From contig CAKPLD010000065.1 of assembly GCA_934167225.1 (NCBI GenBank), forward strand, positions 1-6,278: a DNA stretch of 6,278 nt, given 5' to 3'. Of the stretch, positions 1 to 6,203 are shown piece by piece (within the stretch, counting starts at the first letter, position 1; the number at the start of each line of letters is the position of its first letter). The notes under the pieces were generated by a model, which had not been told where the DNA came from, did not search any database, and saw only the letters and a list, made by a program, of their open reading frames with translations. Position numbers and translations under genes: made by a program. The DNA is from an uncultured Clostridia bacterium. GTDB taxonomy: Bacteria; Bacillota; Clostridia; TANB77; CAG-508.

Positions 1-10
1 CAAAAATTCT

Positions 11-82
11 GCTAATAAGCTCTAAAAGTCCTTCAATCACACATTAATCCCCAAAAAATTAATAATTATTCTAATTCAAACC
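11..82. repeat. Left copy of imperfect inverted repeat
   Basis: Read against the reverse complement of 6204-6274, this segment matches in two blocks: 11-30 with 18 of 20 identical, and 42-82 with 39 of 41 identical. They are separated by a roughly 11-nt stretch that hardly matches. The inner block carries ATTAAT-C4-A6-TTAAT and AATAATTATT, so each copy also has small internal palindromes. No transposase or other gene is attached. On the minus strand a GTG-initiated frame of 13 codons runs off the left edge from position 40, but the other copy has a stop in the equivalent frame, so coding is not supported. It is most simply a dispersed noncoding repeat. Confidence 0.75.
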
Positions 83-154
83 TACTCTACAATTTTAAAG
101 CTGTGATTTGTAACAAAAAAGGACGTTATCAAAAGAGAAAAAAGCAAAAAAATG

Positions 155-184
155 TTGACTTATAAAACATAAAAATGATATACT
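155..184 (+). promoter_or_regulatory. Sigma-A promoter for the surface-protein operon
   Basis: TTGACT (155-160) and TATACT (179-184) are separated by 18 nt, and the -10 is preceded by TG at 176-177, making an extended -10 element. Transcription would start near 191, leaving a leader of about 65 nt before the ATG at 256. I see no riboswitch-like structure in this leader. A ribosome binding site, AGAAAGG (241-247), sits 8 nt before the start codon. This promoter probably drives both the glucosaminidase gene and the gene after it. Confidence 0.75.
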
Positions 185-255
185 ATAGACGAAAAATGTA
201 AAAAAAGAACAACAAAGAAAAAATTTAGCAAAAAGCTAAAAGAAAGGTACGAAAA

Positions 256-1830
256 ATGAAAAAAAATAATATAAAAATAATAGCAATTATGATCATAATA
301 AACACAATACTAATTATAATAGCAAATTTATTTATCTACAAAACAAATGCAACAAGCCAAAGCTTGAGCAGTGACATTAATTCAATAAACAGTTCAAAAT
401 ATCCAGGAATAAAGGAAAAACTACAAAGTCTAAAAAATGAGCATCCAAATTGGAATTTTAAAATATTGTATACAGGAATAGACTGGAACGATGCGATAAC
501 ATATGAATATACAGGACATGGAAAAGCACCCAAAAACCTAGTACCAGACAGCTCGTCATATACAGGAGAATGGGTATGTGGCTATTGTAGAGACAAACAG
601 TACGATTCTGGAAGTTGGAGATGTGCGTCTGAATCTGCATTGAAATACATGATGGATCCAAGAGCATCACTTAATTCGTCTGACATATTTCAATTTTTAG
701 AATTATCATATAATAGTGAAAGCGGATATTCAAAAGACACAGTAAAAAAGATGTTAAGTGGAAGCTTTTTAGACAACGATACATATGTAAATGCAATAAT
801 GGATTCTAGTAAAAAGCATAATGTAAATCCATATTACATATCTGCCAGAATTTTGCAAGAGCAGGGAAAAAGTGGAACAGTTTTAACAAAAGGACAAGGT
901 TATAATGGCCAGTATCAAGGAGTTTATAATGTGTTTAATATAGGAGCATCTGGAGGAAGTAAGGAAAAAGTAATATTAAATGGTTTAGCAAAAGCTCAAA
1001 GCTATGGATGGAACACTATGGAAAAATCAATTGATGGTGGAATTGAAATTATTGCAAAAAATTATATTGCGATTGGGCAAAATACAATGTACTTCCAAAA
1101 GTTTGATGTTGAAAATTCAGATGGAAAAATGTATACACATCAATACATGCAAAATATTTTAGCGGCACAAAATGAAGGAACAACATTAAGAAAAACTTTA
1201 AACAACATGAATGCAATAAATTACCAATATACATTTATTATACCTGTATATGAAAACATGCCAAGCAATACATCTTCTAGGCCCTCTACTACAAGTTCTC
1301 CTAAAGCAGTGGAAAGAGATTTAGTTAAGGTAAACGCAAACCCAAGTATCAGAATAAGAAATAGTGCAAATGGCAGTTCAACAAAAGGATATTTGTATTA
1401 CGGCGAAATTGCAACAAGATTGGAAAGGGCAACTTCTAAGGTAAATGGAGCTTATTGGGATAAGGTTGTTAAAAGTGATGGAACTGTAGGATATGTTGCT
1501 AGAACTACATATGATAGAGAAAGTAATTTTAAGGAATATTTAATTTCTGTTGGAGGAAGCGGAGTGAATAGTGGAAACTCTGGTGGCAGTGGAAATAATA
1601 ACTCAGACAACAACCAAAATAACGGATCTAATATAAAAAAAGGAGACGTAAATAAAGACGGAAAAATTAGCGCGAGTGATTATGTATTAATTAAAAACCA
1701 AATAATGGGAACAATGTCGCTAGATAATAAAGCCAAAACGGCGGCAGATGTAAATGGCGATGGAAAAATAAGCGCAAGCGATTATGTTATGGTTAAAAAC
1801 TACATAATGGGTGTAATTTCATCATTTTAA
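256..1830 (+). CDS. Secreted N-acetylglucosaminidase with SH3-like and dockerin domains
   Basis: This is a predicted extracellular peptidoglycan hydrolase of 524 residues, expected to cleave beta-1,4 bonds after N-acetylglucosamine in glycan strands. Residues 7-27 form a hydrophobic signal sequence, with possible cleavage after TNA (32). A region typical of clostridial glucosaminidases follows (about 48-150), containing HPNWNFKILYTG and three cysteines, C108, C111 and C123. The glucosaminidase domain covers about 155-325; E202 in ARILQEQG is the likely catalytic acid, and NVFNIGA (225-231) is a family motif. A Ser/Thr/Pro linker (335-350) leads to a bacterial SH3-like domain (354-420), then a Gly/Asn/Ser linker (432-460) and a type I dockerin (463-519). 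The dockerin has two calcium loops with ligands D464, N466, D468, D475 and D498, N500, D502, D509. The family and domain order are clear; the exact physiological role (autolysis, cell separation or remodelling) is inference. The next gene begins 27 nt downstream and is probably co-transcribed. Confidence 0.93.
   Translation: MKKNNIKIIAIMIIINTILIIIANLFIYKTNATSQSLSSDINSINSSKYPGIKEKLQSLKNEHPNWNFKILYTGIDWNDAITYEYTGHGKAPKNLVPDSSSYTGEWVCGYCRDKQYDSGSWRCASESALKYMMDPRASLNSSDIFQFLELSYNSESGYSKDTVKKMLSGSFLDNDTYVNAIMDSSKKHNVNPYYISARILQEQGKSGTVLTKGQGYNGQYQGVYNVFNIGASGGSKEKVILNGLAKAQSYGWNTMEKSIDGGIEIIAKNYIAIGQNTMYFQKFDVENSDGKMYTHQYMQNILAAQNEGTTLRKTLNNMNAINYQYTFIIPVYENMPSNTSSRPSTTSSPKAVERDLVKVNANPSIRIRNSANGSSTKGYLYYGEIATRLERATSKVNGAYWDKVVKSDGTVGYVARTTYDRESNFKEYLISVGGSGVNSGNSGGSGNNNSDNNQNNGSNIKKGDVNKDGKISASDYVLIKNQIMGTMSLDNKAKTAADVNGDGKISASDYVMVKNYIMGVISSF
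1642..1812 (+). repeat. Duplicated dockerin calcium-binding repeats (within CDS)
   Basis: Two 23-residue segments, 463-485 and 497-519, match at 18 positions and share GKISASDYV and a closing IMG. Each holds a D-x-N-x-D-G-x-I-x-x-x-D calcium loop followed by a helix. In dockerins, loop positions 10 and 11 help determine which cohesin is bound; here they are Ala-Ser in both halves, so the domain is nearly symmetric and could in principle bind a partner in two orientations. Confidence 0.9.
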
Positions 1831-1857
1831 AGAAAAAAGAGAAACGAGGGAAAATTT

Positions 1858-3282
1858 ATGAAATTAAAAAAATATGTTTTAGGAATATTGTTTTTGGCAA
1901 TATTATTAGGATTTATGCCGACCTCAAATGCAGGAAATTTATCAATAAGCTTTTCAAAGTCAAATGCAAAAGTAGGAGATACAGTAACTGCGACAATTAA
2001 AGGAAATGGCGTATCTGGAAAAGTAAATTTAAGTGTATCTGGAAATGCAACTTTATCTACCAATAGTGTATTTGTAGATGGATCGGCAAGTGTAACAGTT
2101 AAAATAAATGGAGAAGGAAATATAAAAGTTACAGCTACAGCAGCAGACATGGCAGAAACATCAAATGCCAAAGTATATAATGGATCAACATCAGGAACAA
2201 TAAAGGTTGCAAGTAATAATTCTTCAAGCACATCCAATACAGGGACGAGCAGTAGTAATAATAGTTCATCAAATGAAAATGAAAAAAAAACTGAAACAAC
2301 AAGTACAAAATCAAACAATGCAAACCTAAGTAGCTTAGGCATAAAACCAAATGACTTCAAAGGATTTAAAGCAAGCAAAACATCATATGATGTTACAGTT
2401 CCAAGTGATACAGAAAAAGTAACAGTATATGCTACAGCCCAGGATAAAAAAGCAACAATAAAAGGGAATGGAACACAAAAATTAAACCAAGGTAAAAATT
2501 CACTAAATGTAGTAGTTACTGCAGAAGATGGAACAACAAAAACATACACAATAAACGTAACTAGAGAAGAAGGTTCTAATACAACAAATGACACAAATTC
2601 AAATACCACAGAAGAAACAACAGACGAAGAGGAAAATCAAGAAGACTCGGTTTCAGATTTAAAAAGCCTATCAATAAAAGGATTTAATTTAGAACCTGCA
2701 TTTTCACCAGATGTTTATGAGTATAAAGTAAACGTAAATGGCGATATATCAAGCTTAGATATAGAAACAGAAGGTGCAAACCACGGTGTTAGTGTAGATA
2801 TAGTTGGAAATGAAAATTTAACAGATGGAGAAAACACAATAACTTTATTAGTGTATAATGATGAAACAAAACAAAATTCTACATATCAAATTATAGTAAA
2901 CAAAACTAGTGCAGATGTAGATGGACTAAATTCAGACTTAACAGAGGCAGTAAAAAAAGCTAATAGAATTAGATGCATAATAATAGGTGTGGTTGTATTT
3001 ATTATTGTTGGCATAGTAATATTTATAATTGTAAAACATAGATTAAAAGCTAAAACAACAGATAACAAAATGTATGAGTACGACGATGAAGATAAGGAAA
3101 GATTAAATTTAGATGATGAAGATGAATTCTTTAGTAGAGTAACAAATCAGAAAAATGAGAAATCTGTTGATGTGGAGAATAATGTAGTTGAAAAAATTGA
3201 TAAAAACAATGAAGTGAGCGAATATGATGTAGATGATTATTTTAGAACTAATAAGCCAAAAAAGAAGGGTAAGCATTTTTAA
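1858..3282 (+). CDS. Membrane-anchored cadherin-like beta-sandwich surface protein
   Basis: A 474-residue predicted type I membrane protein. Residues 1-25 are a signal peptide (basic start, hydrophobic core, likely cleavage after SNA). An Ig-like beta-sandwich domain covers about 27-108 and begins SISFSKSNAKVGDTV. A Ser/Asn/Thr-rich linker (117-155) follows. Two cadherin-like beta-sandwich domains lie at 156-236 and 267-349, each with the family pattern: L-x-x-L-x-I-x at the start, F-x-P/S-x-x-x-x-Y in the middle, and Y-x-I-x-V at the end. An acidic linker (238-266) separates them. One transmembrane helix (371-393) is followed by an 80-residue, strongly acidic cytoplasmic tail ending in KPKKKGKHF. 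No catalytic motif and no LPXTG sorting signal is seen, so a binding, scaffold or adhesion role is inferred. The ribosome binding site GAGGG (1846-1850) lies 7 nt before the ATG. The stop codon overlaps the terminator stem at 3281. Confidence 0.85.
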   Translation: MKLKKYVLGILFLAILLGFMPTSNAGNLSISFSKSNAKVGDTVTATIKGNGVSGKVNLSVSGNATLSTNSVFVDGSASVTVKINGEGNIKVTATAADMAETSNAKVYNGSTSGTIKVASNNSSSTSNTGTSSSNNSSSNENEKKTETTSTKSNNANLSSLGIKPNDFKGFKASKTSYDVTVPSDTEKVTVYATAQDKKATIKGNGTQKLNQGKNSLNVVVTAEDGTTKTYTINVTREEGSNTTNDTNSNTTEETTDEEENQEDSVSDLKSLSIKGFNLEPAFSPDVYEYKVNVNGDISSLDIETEGANHGVSVDIVGNENLTDGENTITLLVYNDETKQNSTYQIIVNKTSADVDGLNSDLTEAVKKANRIRCIIIGVVVFIIVGIVIFIIVKHRLKAKTTDNKMYEYDDEDKERLNLDDEDEFFSRVTNQKNEKSVDVENNVVEKIDKNNEVSEYDVDDYFRTNKPKKKGKHF

Positions 3283-3327
3283 TTAAAAGGGACTAATTTC
3301 GTTATTTGGAATTAGTCCCTTTTAATT
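3281..3327. terminator. Bidirectional intrinsic terminator between convergent genes
   Basis: An 18-nt arm, AATTAAAAGGGACTAATT (3281-3298), is followed by an 11-nt loop and its perfect complement (3310-3327). The GGGAC/GTCCC core has A-runs on one side and T-runs on the other, so a U-rich tail follows the core in both directions. It lies exactly between two genes that read toward each other. The stem includes two bases of the TAA that ends the left gene and the whole TAA (3324-3322 on the minus strand) that ends the right gene. Confidence 0.92.
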
Positions 3328-3600
3328 GCAATTTTCTAAACCTCCTAATCGTGCATATTTAAAAAAGAATGCAGACCCATTTTTTACAATTTTTATAAAT
3401 GTTTCTTTTTCTTCTTTAGAATAGTTTCCGTCTTCCATAATAACTTCATAGCTAGGCAATTCTATAACAAATGTATCAAAGCCTGATTCTGTTGGCCTTT
3501 CAAAAGTAACACGGATATATTCTGCGCCATTTTCTTTTTTACCGATATTAGAAAAAACGCCTAAAGTACCATCTGGATATTTTGCAAATTCATATGTCAT
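3322..3600 (-). CDS. Small protein of unknown function, 92 residues
   Basis: I do not recognise this family. The predicted protein is soluble, with no signal peptide and no membrane segment. Its first half looks beta-rich, with alternating hydrophobic residues (YEFAKYPDGTLGVFSNIG, YIRVTFERP, TFVIELPSYEVIME). The second half looks helical (YSKEEKETFIKIVKNG) and is followed by an aromatic patch, AFFFKYARLG. It reads as one compact domain. It is supported as a real gene by AAGGAGAG (3617-3610) placed 9 nt before the ATG, by an extended -10 promoter upstream, and by the terminator at its end. It stands alone on the minus strand, convergent with the surface-protein operon and divergent from mreB, so its neighbours give no clear hint of function. 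Confidence 0.8.
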   Translation of the reverse strand: MTYEFAKYPDGTLGVFSNIGKKENGAEYIRVTFERPTESGFDTFVIELPSYEVIMEDGNYSKEEKETFIKIVKNGSAFFFKYARLGGLENCN

Positions 3601-3642
3601 TAAAATTCACTCTCCTTTTTAATTACAGAAAATATTATAATT

Positions 3643-3651
3643 AGTATATCA
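3643..3651 (-). promoter_or_regulatory. Extended -10 promoter for the 92-residue gene
   Basis: On the minus strand the sequence reads TGATATACT, an extended -10 element identical to the one at 176-184 in front of the first gene. A recognisable -35 hexamer is not evident at 16-18 nt spacing. Transcription would begin near 3636, giving a leader of about 35 nt. A second possible -10, TATAAT, lies at 3639-3634 on the same strand but also lacks a good -35. Confidence 0.5.
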
Positions 3652-3728
3652 TATTTTATATATTTTAGCTAGTAAAATTTTAATCTTTATATTTATAACT
3701 TTTTAATGAGAAATTTTTCAAAAATCTA

Positions 3729-3757
3729 TTGCTAAAATGACAAAAATGTAATATAAT
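3729..3757 (+). promoter_or_regulatory. Sigma-A promoter for mreB
   Basis: TTGCTA (3729-3734) and a consensus TATAAT (3752-3757) are separated by 17 nt. The predicted start is near 3764, giving a leader of about 50 nt. A strong ribosome binding site, AAAGGAGAAGG (3797-3807), sits 7 nt before the ATG at 3815. This fixes the start; the earlier ATG at 3808 is out of frame. Confidence 0.78.
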
Positions 3758-3784
3758 CGTAATCAAAATGTAACGAAAATGTAA
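3743..3784 (+). repeat. Phased AAAATGTAA repeats over the mreB promoter and leader
   Basis: The 9-mer AAAATGTAA occurs exactly at 3743-3751, 3765-3773 and 3776-3784, with starts 22 and 11 nt apart. A weaker relative, AAAATGACA, begins at 3734. The first lies in the promoter spacer and the other two at or just after the predicted transcription start. The spacing is close to one and two turns of the DNA helix. The function is unknown, and chance in A-rich DNA is not excluded. Confidence 0.6.
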
Positions 3785-3814
3785 CAAATAAAAATCAAAG
3801 GAGAAGGATGCAGA

Positions 3815-4825
3815 ATGTTTAAATTCGGATGGGGACAAGACATAGGAATAGACCTAGGAACAGCAACAGTTATAGCATATGTAAAAGGTAAAGGAATAGT
3901 ACTACGCGAGCCATCGGTAGTAGCTGTTGACAATAATACAGGAGAAGTTGTAGCAGTAGGAGAAGAAGCAAGAAGAATGCTAGGAAGAACACCAGGGAAT
4001 ATAGTAGCAACAAGACCATTAAGAGAAGGAGTAATATCAGACTATACAGTAACAGAAAAAATGCTTAAATATTTCATAAATAAAGTCGGAGGAAAAACGC
4101 TATTTGCACCAAGAATAATGATATGCATACCATCAAGAGTGACAGAAGTTGAAAAAAAAGCAGTAATAGATGCGGCAACAAATGCAGGAGCAAGAAGAGT
4201 ATATTTAATAGAAGAGCCAATAGCAGCAGCAATAGGAGCAGGAATAGATATTTCAAAACCATGTGGAAATATGGTAGTAGACATTGGAGGAGGAACAACA
4301 GACATAGCAGTAATATCGCTTGGAGGGTCAGTTGTAAGCACATCAATAAAAGTAGCAGGAGACAAATTTGATGAATATGTTGCAAAATATATAAAGAAAA
4401 AATACAACTTAGCAATAGGAGAAAGAACGGCAGAAGAATTAAAAGTAAATGTTGGGTGTGTATATCCCAAAATACAAGATGTAGAAATGGATGTAAGAGG
4501 AAGAGACTTAACAACAGGCCTTCCAACAACAATAACAATACATTCAAGCGAAATGTTAGAAGCATTGCAAGAACCAGCATTAATGATAGTAGATGCAGTT
4601 CATTCTGTATTAGAAAGAACACCACCAGAATTAGCAGCAGATATAAGTGATAAAGGAATTTACATGACTGGTGGAGGATGTTTAATAGATGGACTAGATA
4701 AACTTTTACAAGAAAAAACAGGAATAAATGTAATGATAGCACAAGACACAGTATCATGTGTAGCACTAGGAACAGGAAAAGCACTAGACAATTTAGATTC
4801 ATTAGACGAAAAAGCACGTAGATAA
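3815..4825 (+). CDS. mreB: Rod shape-determining protein MreB (Mbl-like)
   Basis: A bacterial actin homologue of 336 residues, the normal family length. It polymerises on the inner face of the membrane with ATP and positions the machinery for lateral peptidoglycan synthesis. Actin-fold motifs are all present: phosphate loop DLGTAT (13-18), second phosphate loop DIGGGTTD (156-163), and adenosine-binding TGGG (285-288). Further family segments include GRTPGNIVATRPLREGVI, and PSRVTEVEKKAV followed by the IEEPIAAAIGAG stretch. The aromatic N-terminus, MFKFGWGQD, could form the short membrane-binding segment known in MreB proteins. Details such as AVGEEARRMLGRTPGN and YFINK look closer to Bacillus Mbl than to Bacillus MreB, so it may be the Mbl-type paralogue. 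It has its own promoter. No strong terminator follows, so some transcription may continue into spoIVB. Confidence 0.96.
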   Translation: MFKFGWGQDIGIDLGTATVIAYVKGKGIVLREPSVVAVDNNTGEVVAVGEEARRMLGRTPGNIVATRPLREGVISDYTVTEKMLKYFINKVGGKTLFAPRIMICIPSRVTEVEKKAVIDAATNAGARRVYLIEEPIAAAIGAGIDISKPCGNMVVDIGGGTTDIAVISLGGSVVSTSIKVAGDKFDEYVAKYIKKKYNLAIGERTAEELKVNVGCVYPKIQDVEMDVRGRDLTTGLPTTITIHSSEMLEALQEPALMIVDAVHSVLERTPPELAADISDKGIYMTGGGCLIDGLDKLLQEKTGINVMIAQDTVSCVALGTGKALDNLDSLDEKARR

Positions 4826-4853
4826 AAATGGAAAAAAATAGAAATTTAAATTA

Positions 4854-4862
4854 TGCTATAAT
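4854..4862 (+). promoter_or_regulatory. Extended -10 promoter for spoIVB
   Basis: TGCTATAAT is a perfect extended -10 element, 47 nt before the spoIVB start. The upstream region is A-rich with no recognisable -35 hexamer, and I cannot match it to sigma-G or sigma-F consensus, although spoIVB is forespore-controlled in Bacillus subtilis. The match to the sigma-A extended -10 is clear; use by sporulation sigma factors is not shown. Confidence 0.5.
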
Positions 4863-4898
4863 GTATAAAAAAATAAAAAAAAGCAATAATAAATTCGA

Positions 4899-4904
4899 AG
4901 GTGA
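4899..4904 (+). promoter_or_regulatory. Ribosome binding site fixing the spoIVB start
   Basis: AGGTGA matches the anti-Shine-Dalgarno complement (AAGGAGGTGA) and lies 5 nt before the ATG at 4910. An in-frame GTG at 4901 lies inside this site, so it is unlikely to be the start; ATG 4910 is preferred. Confidence 0.65.
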
Positions 4905-4909
4905 AAAAA

Positions 4910-6115
4910 ATGAGAAAAACCAGAAGAATATTTATTATTGCTTTTTTGCTGTGTATATTTATATACTGCTTAAAAGTAGACAGCATTCCCAAAAGCATAA
5001 TCTTATATGGAGGAGAACAGCTAAATTTAGGAAATTTTTTGGGGATTTCTTTAAATATAGAGGGCAAAGACTGTAAAACAATACTTGCTTCGTCTGAGAT
5101 ACCAAGTAATTCAGACTCGGGAAAAAAGGAAGCAACAGTAGATGTAAAATTATTTAACACAATAAATGTAAAAGAAGTATCAGTAAGCATAATAGACAAA
5201 ACAACAGTAATACCTGTAGGGCAAGTATCAGGTTTAAAACTTTACACAAGTGGAGTGTTAGTTGTAGGAATGAGTGAAATAAAAGGAGAAGACAACCAAA
5301 AACATAAGCCATATGAACAATCGGGAATAGAAGAAGGAGATAGAATAATAAAAATAAATAGCGAAGAAATAACAGACACAAACAGTTTAATAAACATTGT
5401 AAATAATTCAAGAGGACAAAATTTAGAAATTGAATATGTAAGAAATGGTGCTATGCAAAATGCAAGCATAACACCAATAAAATACACAGATGGAACCTAT
5501 AAACTAGGATTATGGGTAAGAGACAGTGCGGCAGGAATTGGGACTTTAACATTTTACGAACCATCCACTGGAAATTTTGCAGCATTAGGTCATGGAATAA
5601 CAGATAGTGATACAGGAGGTTTAGTAGAAATTCAAAATGGTGAATTTTTAACAACAAAAATATTATCAATAATAAAAGGAGCAAAAGGAAATCCTGGGAA
5701 AATTCAGGGAACAATAGAAAATGGAACAACAATAGGTAATATTTACAAAAACAGCAATTTAGGAATTTATGGTACAGTAAGTAATTTGTCAGGCATAAAT
5801 GCAGATTTATCAAAAGAAATGGAAGTAGCTAGAAGAGACGAAATATCGTTAGGTGAAGCAACAATATATTGTAATCTTAACGAATCTAGTGGTAATAATA
5901 TTTCGGAAAACAATTATGCACAGGCAAAAGAATATAAAATAGAAATAGAAAAAATTTTTATTAATAATGATACAAATAATAAATCTATGCTTATAAAAGT
6001 AAAAGATCCAGAACTACTAGAAAAAACAGGAGGTATTATTCAAGGAATGAGCGGTAGCCCTGTAATACAAAATGGGAAATTTGTTCGGTGCTGTTACCAA
6101 TGTGCTAGTAAATGA
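4910..6115 (+). CDS. spoIVB: SpoIVB sporulation serine peptidase, frameshifted near its end
   Basis: SpoIVB is a serine protease secreted from the forespore into the intermembrane space. In Bacillus it cleaves SpoIVFA and so releases SpoIVFB to activate sigma-K. Numbering from ATG 4910: membrane or signal segment 7-21, an N-terminal region, a PDZ domain (about 110-195), and the S55 peptidase domain from about 200. The catalytic triad is visible as H228 in ALGHGI, D366 in KDPELLEK and S381 in GMSGSP. The spacing matches the Bacillus triad H236, D363, S378, given here from memory of the family. The open frame then changes at 6086 and ends in nine unrelated residues (RCCYQCASK) at a TGA. An extra C at 6086 explains this: without it the frame runs to 6176 and gives 421 residues, close to the usual length. 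The gene follows mreB after 84 nt and appears to have its own promoter. Confidence 0.92.
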   Translation: MRKTRRIFIIAFLLCIFIYCLKVDSIPKSIILYGGEQLNLGNFLGISLNIEGKDCKTILASSEIPSNSDSGKKEATVDVKLFNTINVKEVSVSIIDKTTVIPVGQVSGLKLYTSGVLVVGMSEIKGEDNQKHKPYEQSGIEEGDRIIKINSEEITDTNSLINIVNNSRGQNLEIEYVRNGAMQNASITPIKYTDGTYKLGLWVRDSAAGIGTLTFYEPSTGNFAALGHGITDSDTGGLVEIQNGEFLTTKILSIIKGAKGNPGKIQGTIENGTTIGNIYKNSNLGIYGTVSNLSGINADLSKEMEVARRDEISLGEATIYCNLNESSGNNISENNYAQAKEYKIEIEKIFINNDTNNKSMLIKVKDPELLEKTGGIIQGMSGSPVIQNGKFVRCCYQCASK

Positions 6116-6176
6116 CCCTACACAAGGATATGCTGTTTTTGGAGATATAATGCTAAAGGAAATGAGGGAGGATTAA
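6087..6176 (+). pseudogene. spoIVB: Out-of-frame C-terminal end of spoIVB
   Basis: Reading from GGT at 6087 gives 29 residues, GAVTNVLVNDPTQGYAVFGD and on, ending at TAA 6174-6176. This is the conserved SpoIVB ending that normally follows GMSGSP-x-IQNGK-x-V. It directly continues the upstream frame once one base is removed, so it belongs to the same gene. Whether the shift is a real mutation or a sequence error cannot be told from one sequence. Position near the window edge favours an error. Confidence 0.88.
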
Positions 6177-6203
6177 TTGTTACTATTCACAGTTATTAAA
6201 ACC

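Noticed and set aside
189..258. ACGAAAAATG occurring twice, at 189-198 and 249-258
   Set aside because: The second copy is the gene start itself and the sequence is mostly A, so chance is a sufficient explanation.
1827..2609. Long minus-strand open frame of 260 codons opposite the surface-protein gene
   Set aside because: It lies antisense to a gene with clear domains, has low-complexity Phe/Leu/Val/Pro content typical of the reverse strand of an A-rich gene, and lacks a ribosome binding site in a sensible place.
4074..4817. Minus-strand open frame of 247 codons opposite mreB
   Set aside because: Its translation is almost entirely Leu-rich, an effect of codon bias on the opposite strand, and mreB on the + strand is unmistakable.
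4828..5076. 82-codon + strand frame at the start of spoIVB
   Set aside because: It overlaps the SpoIVB N-terminus in another frame, is Lys/Asn-rich with no domain, and has no good ribosome binding site.
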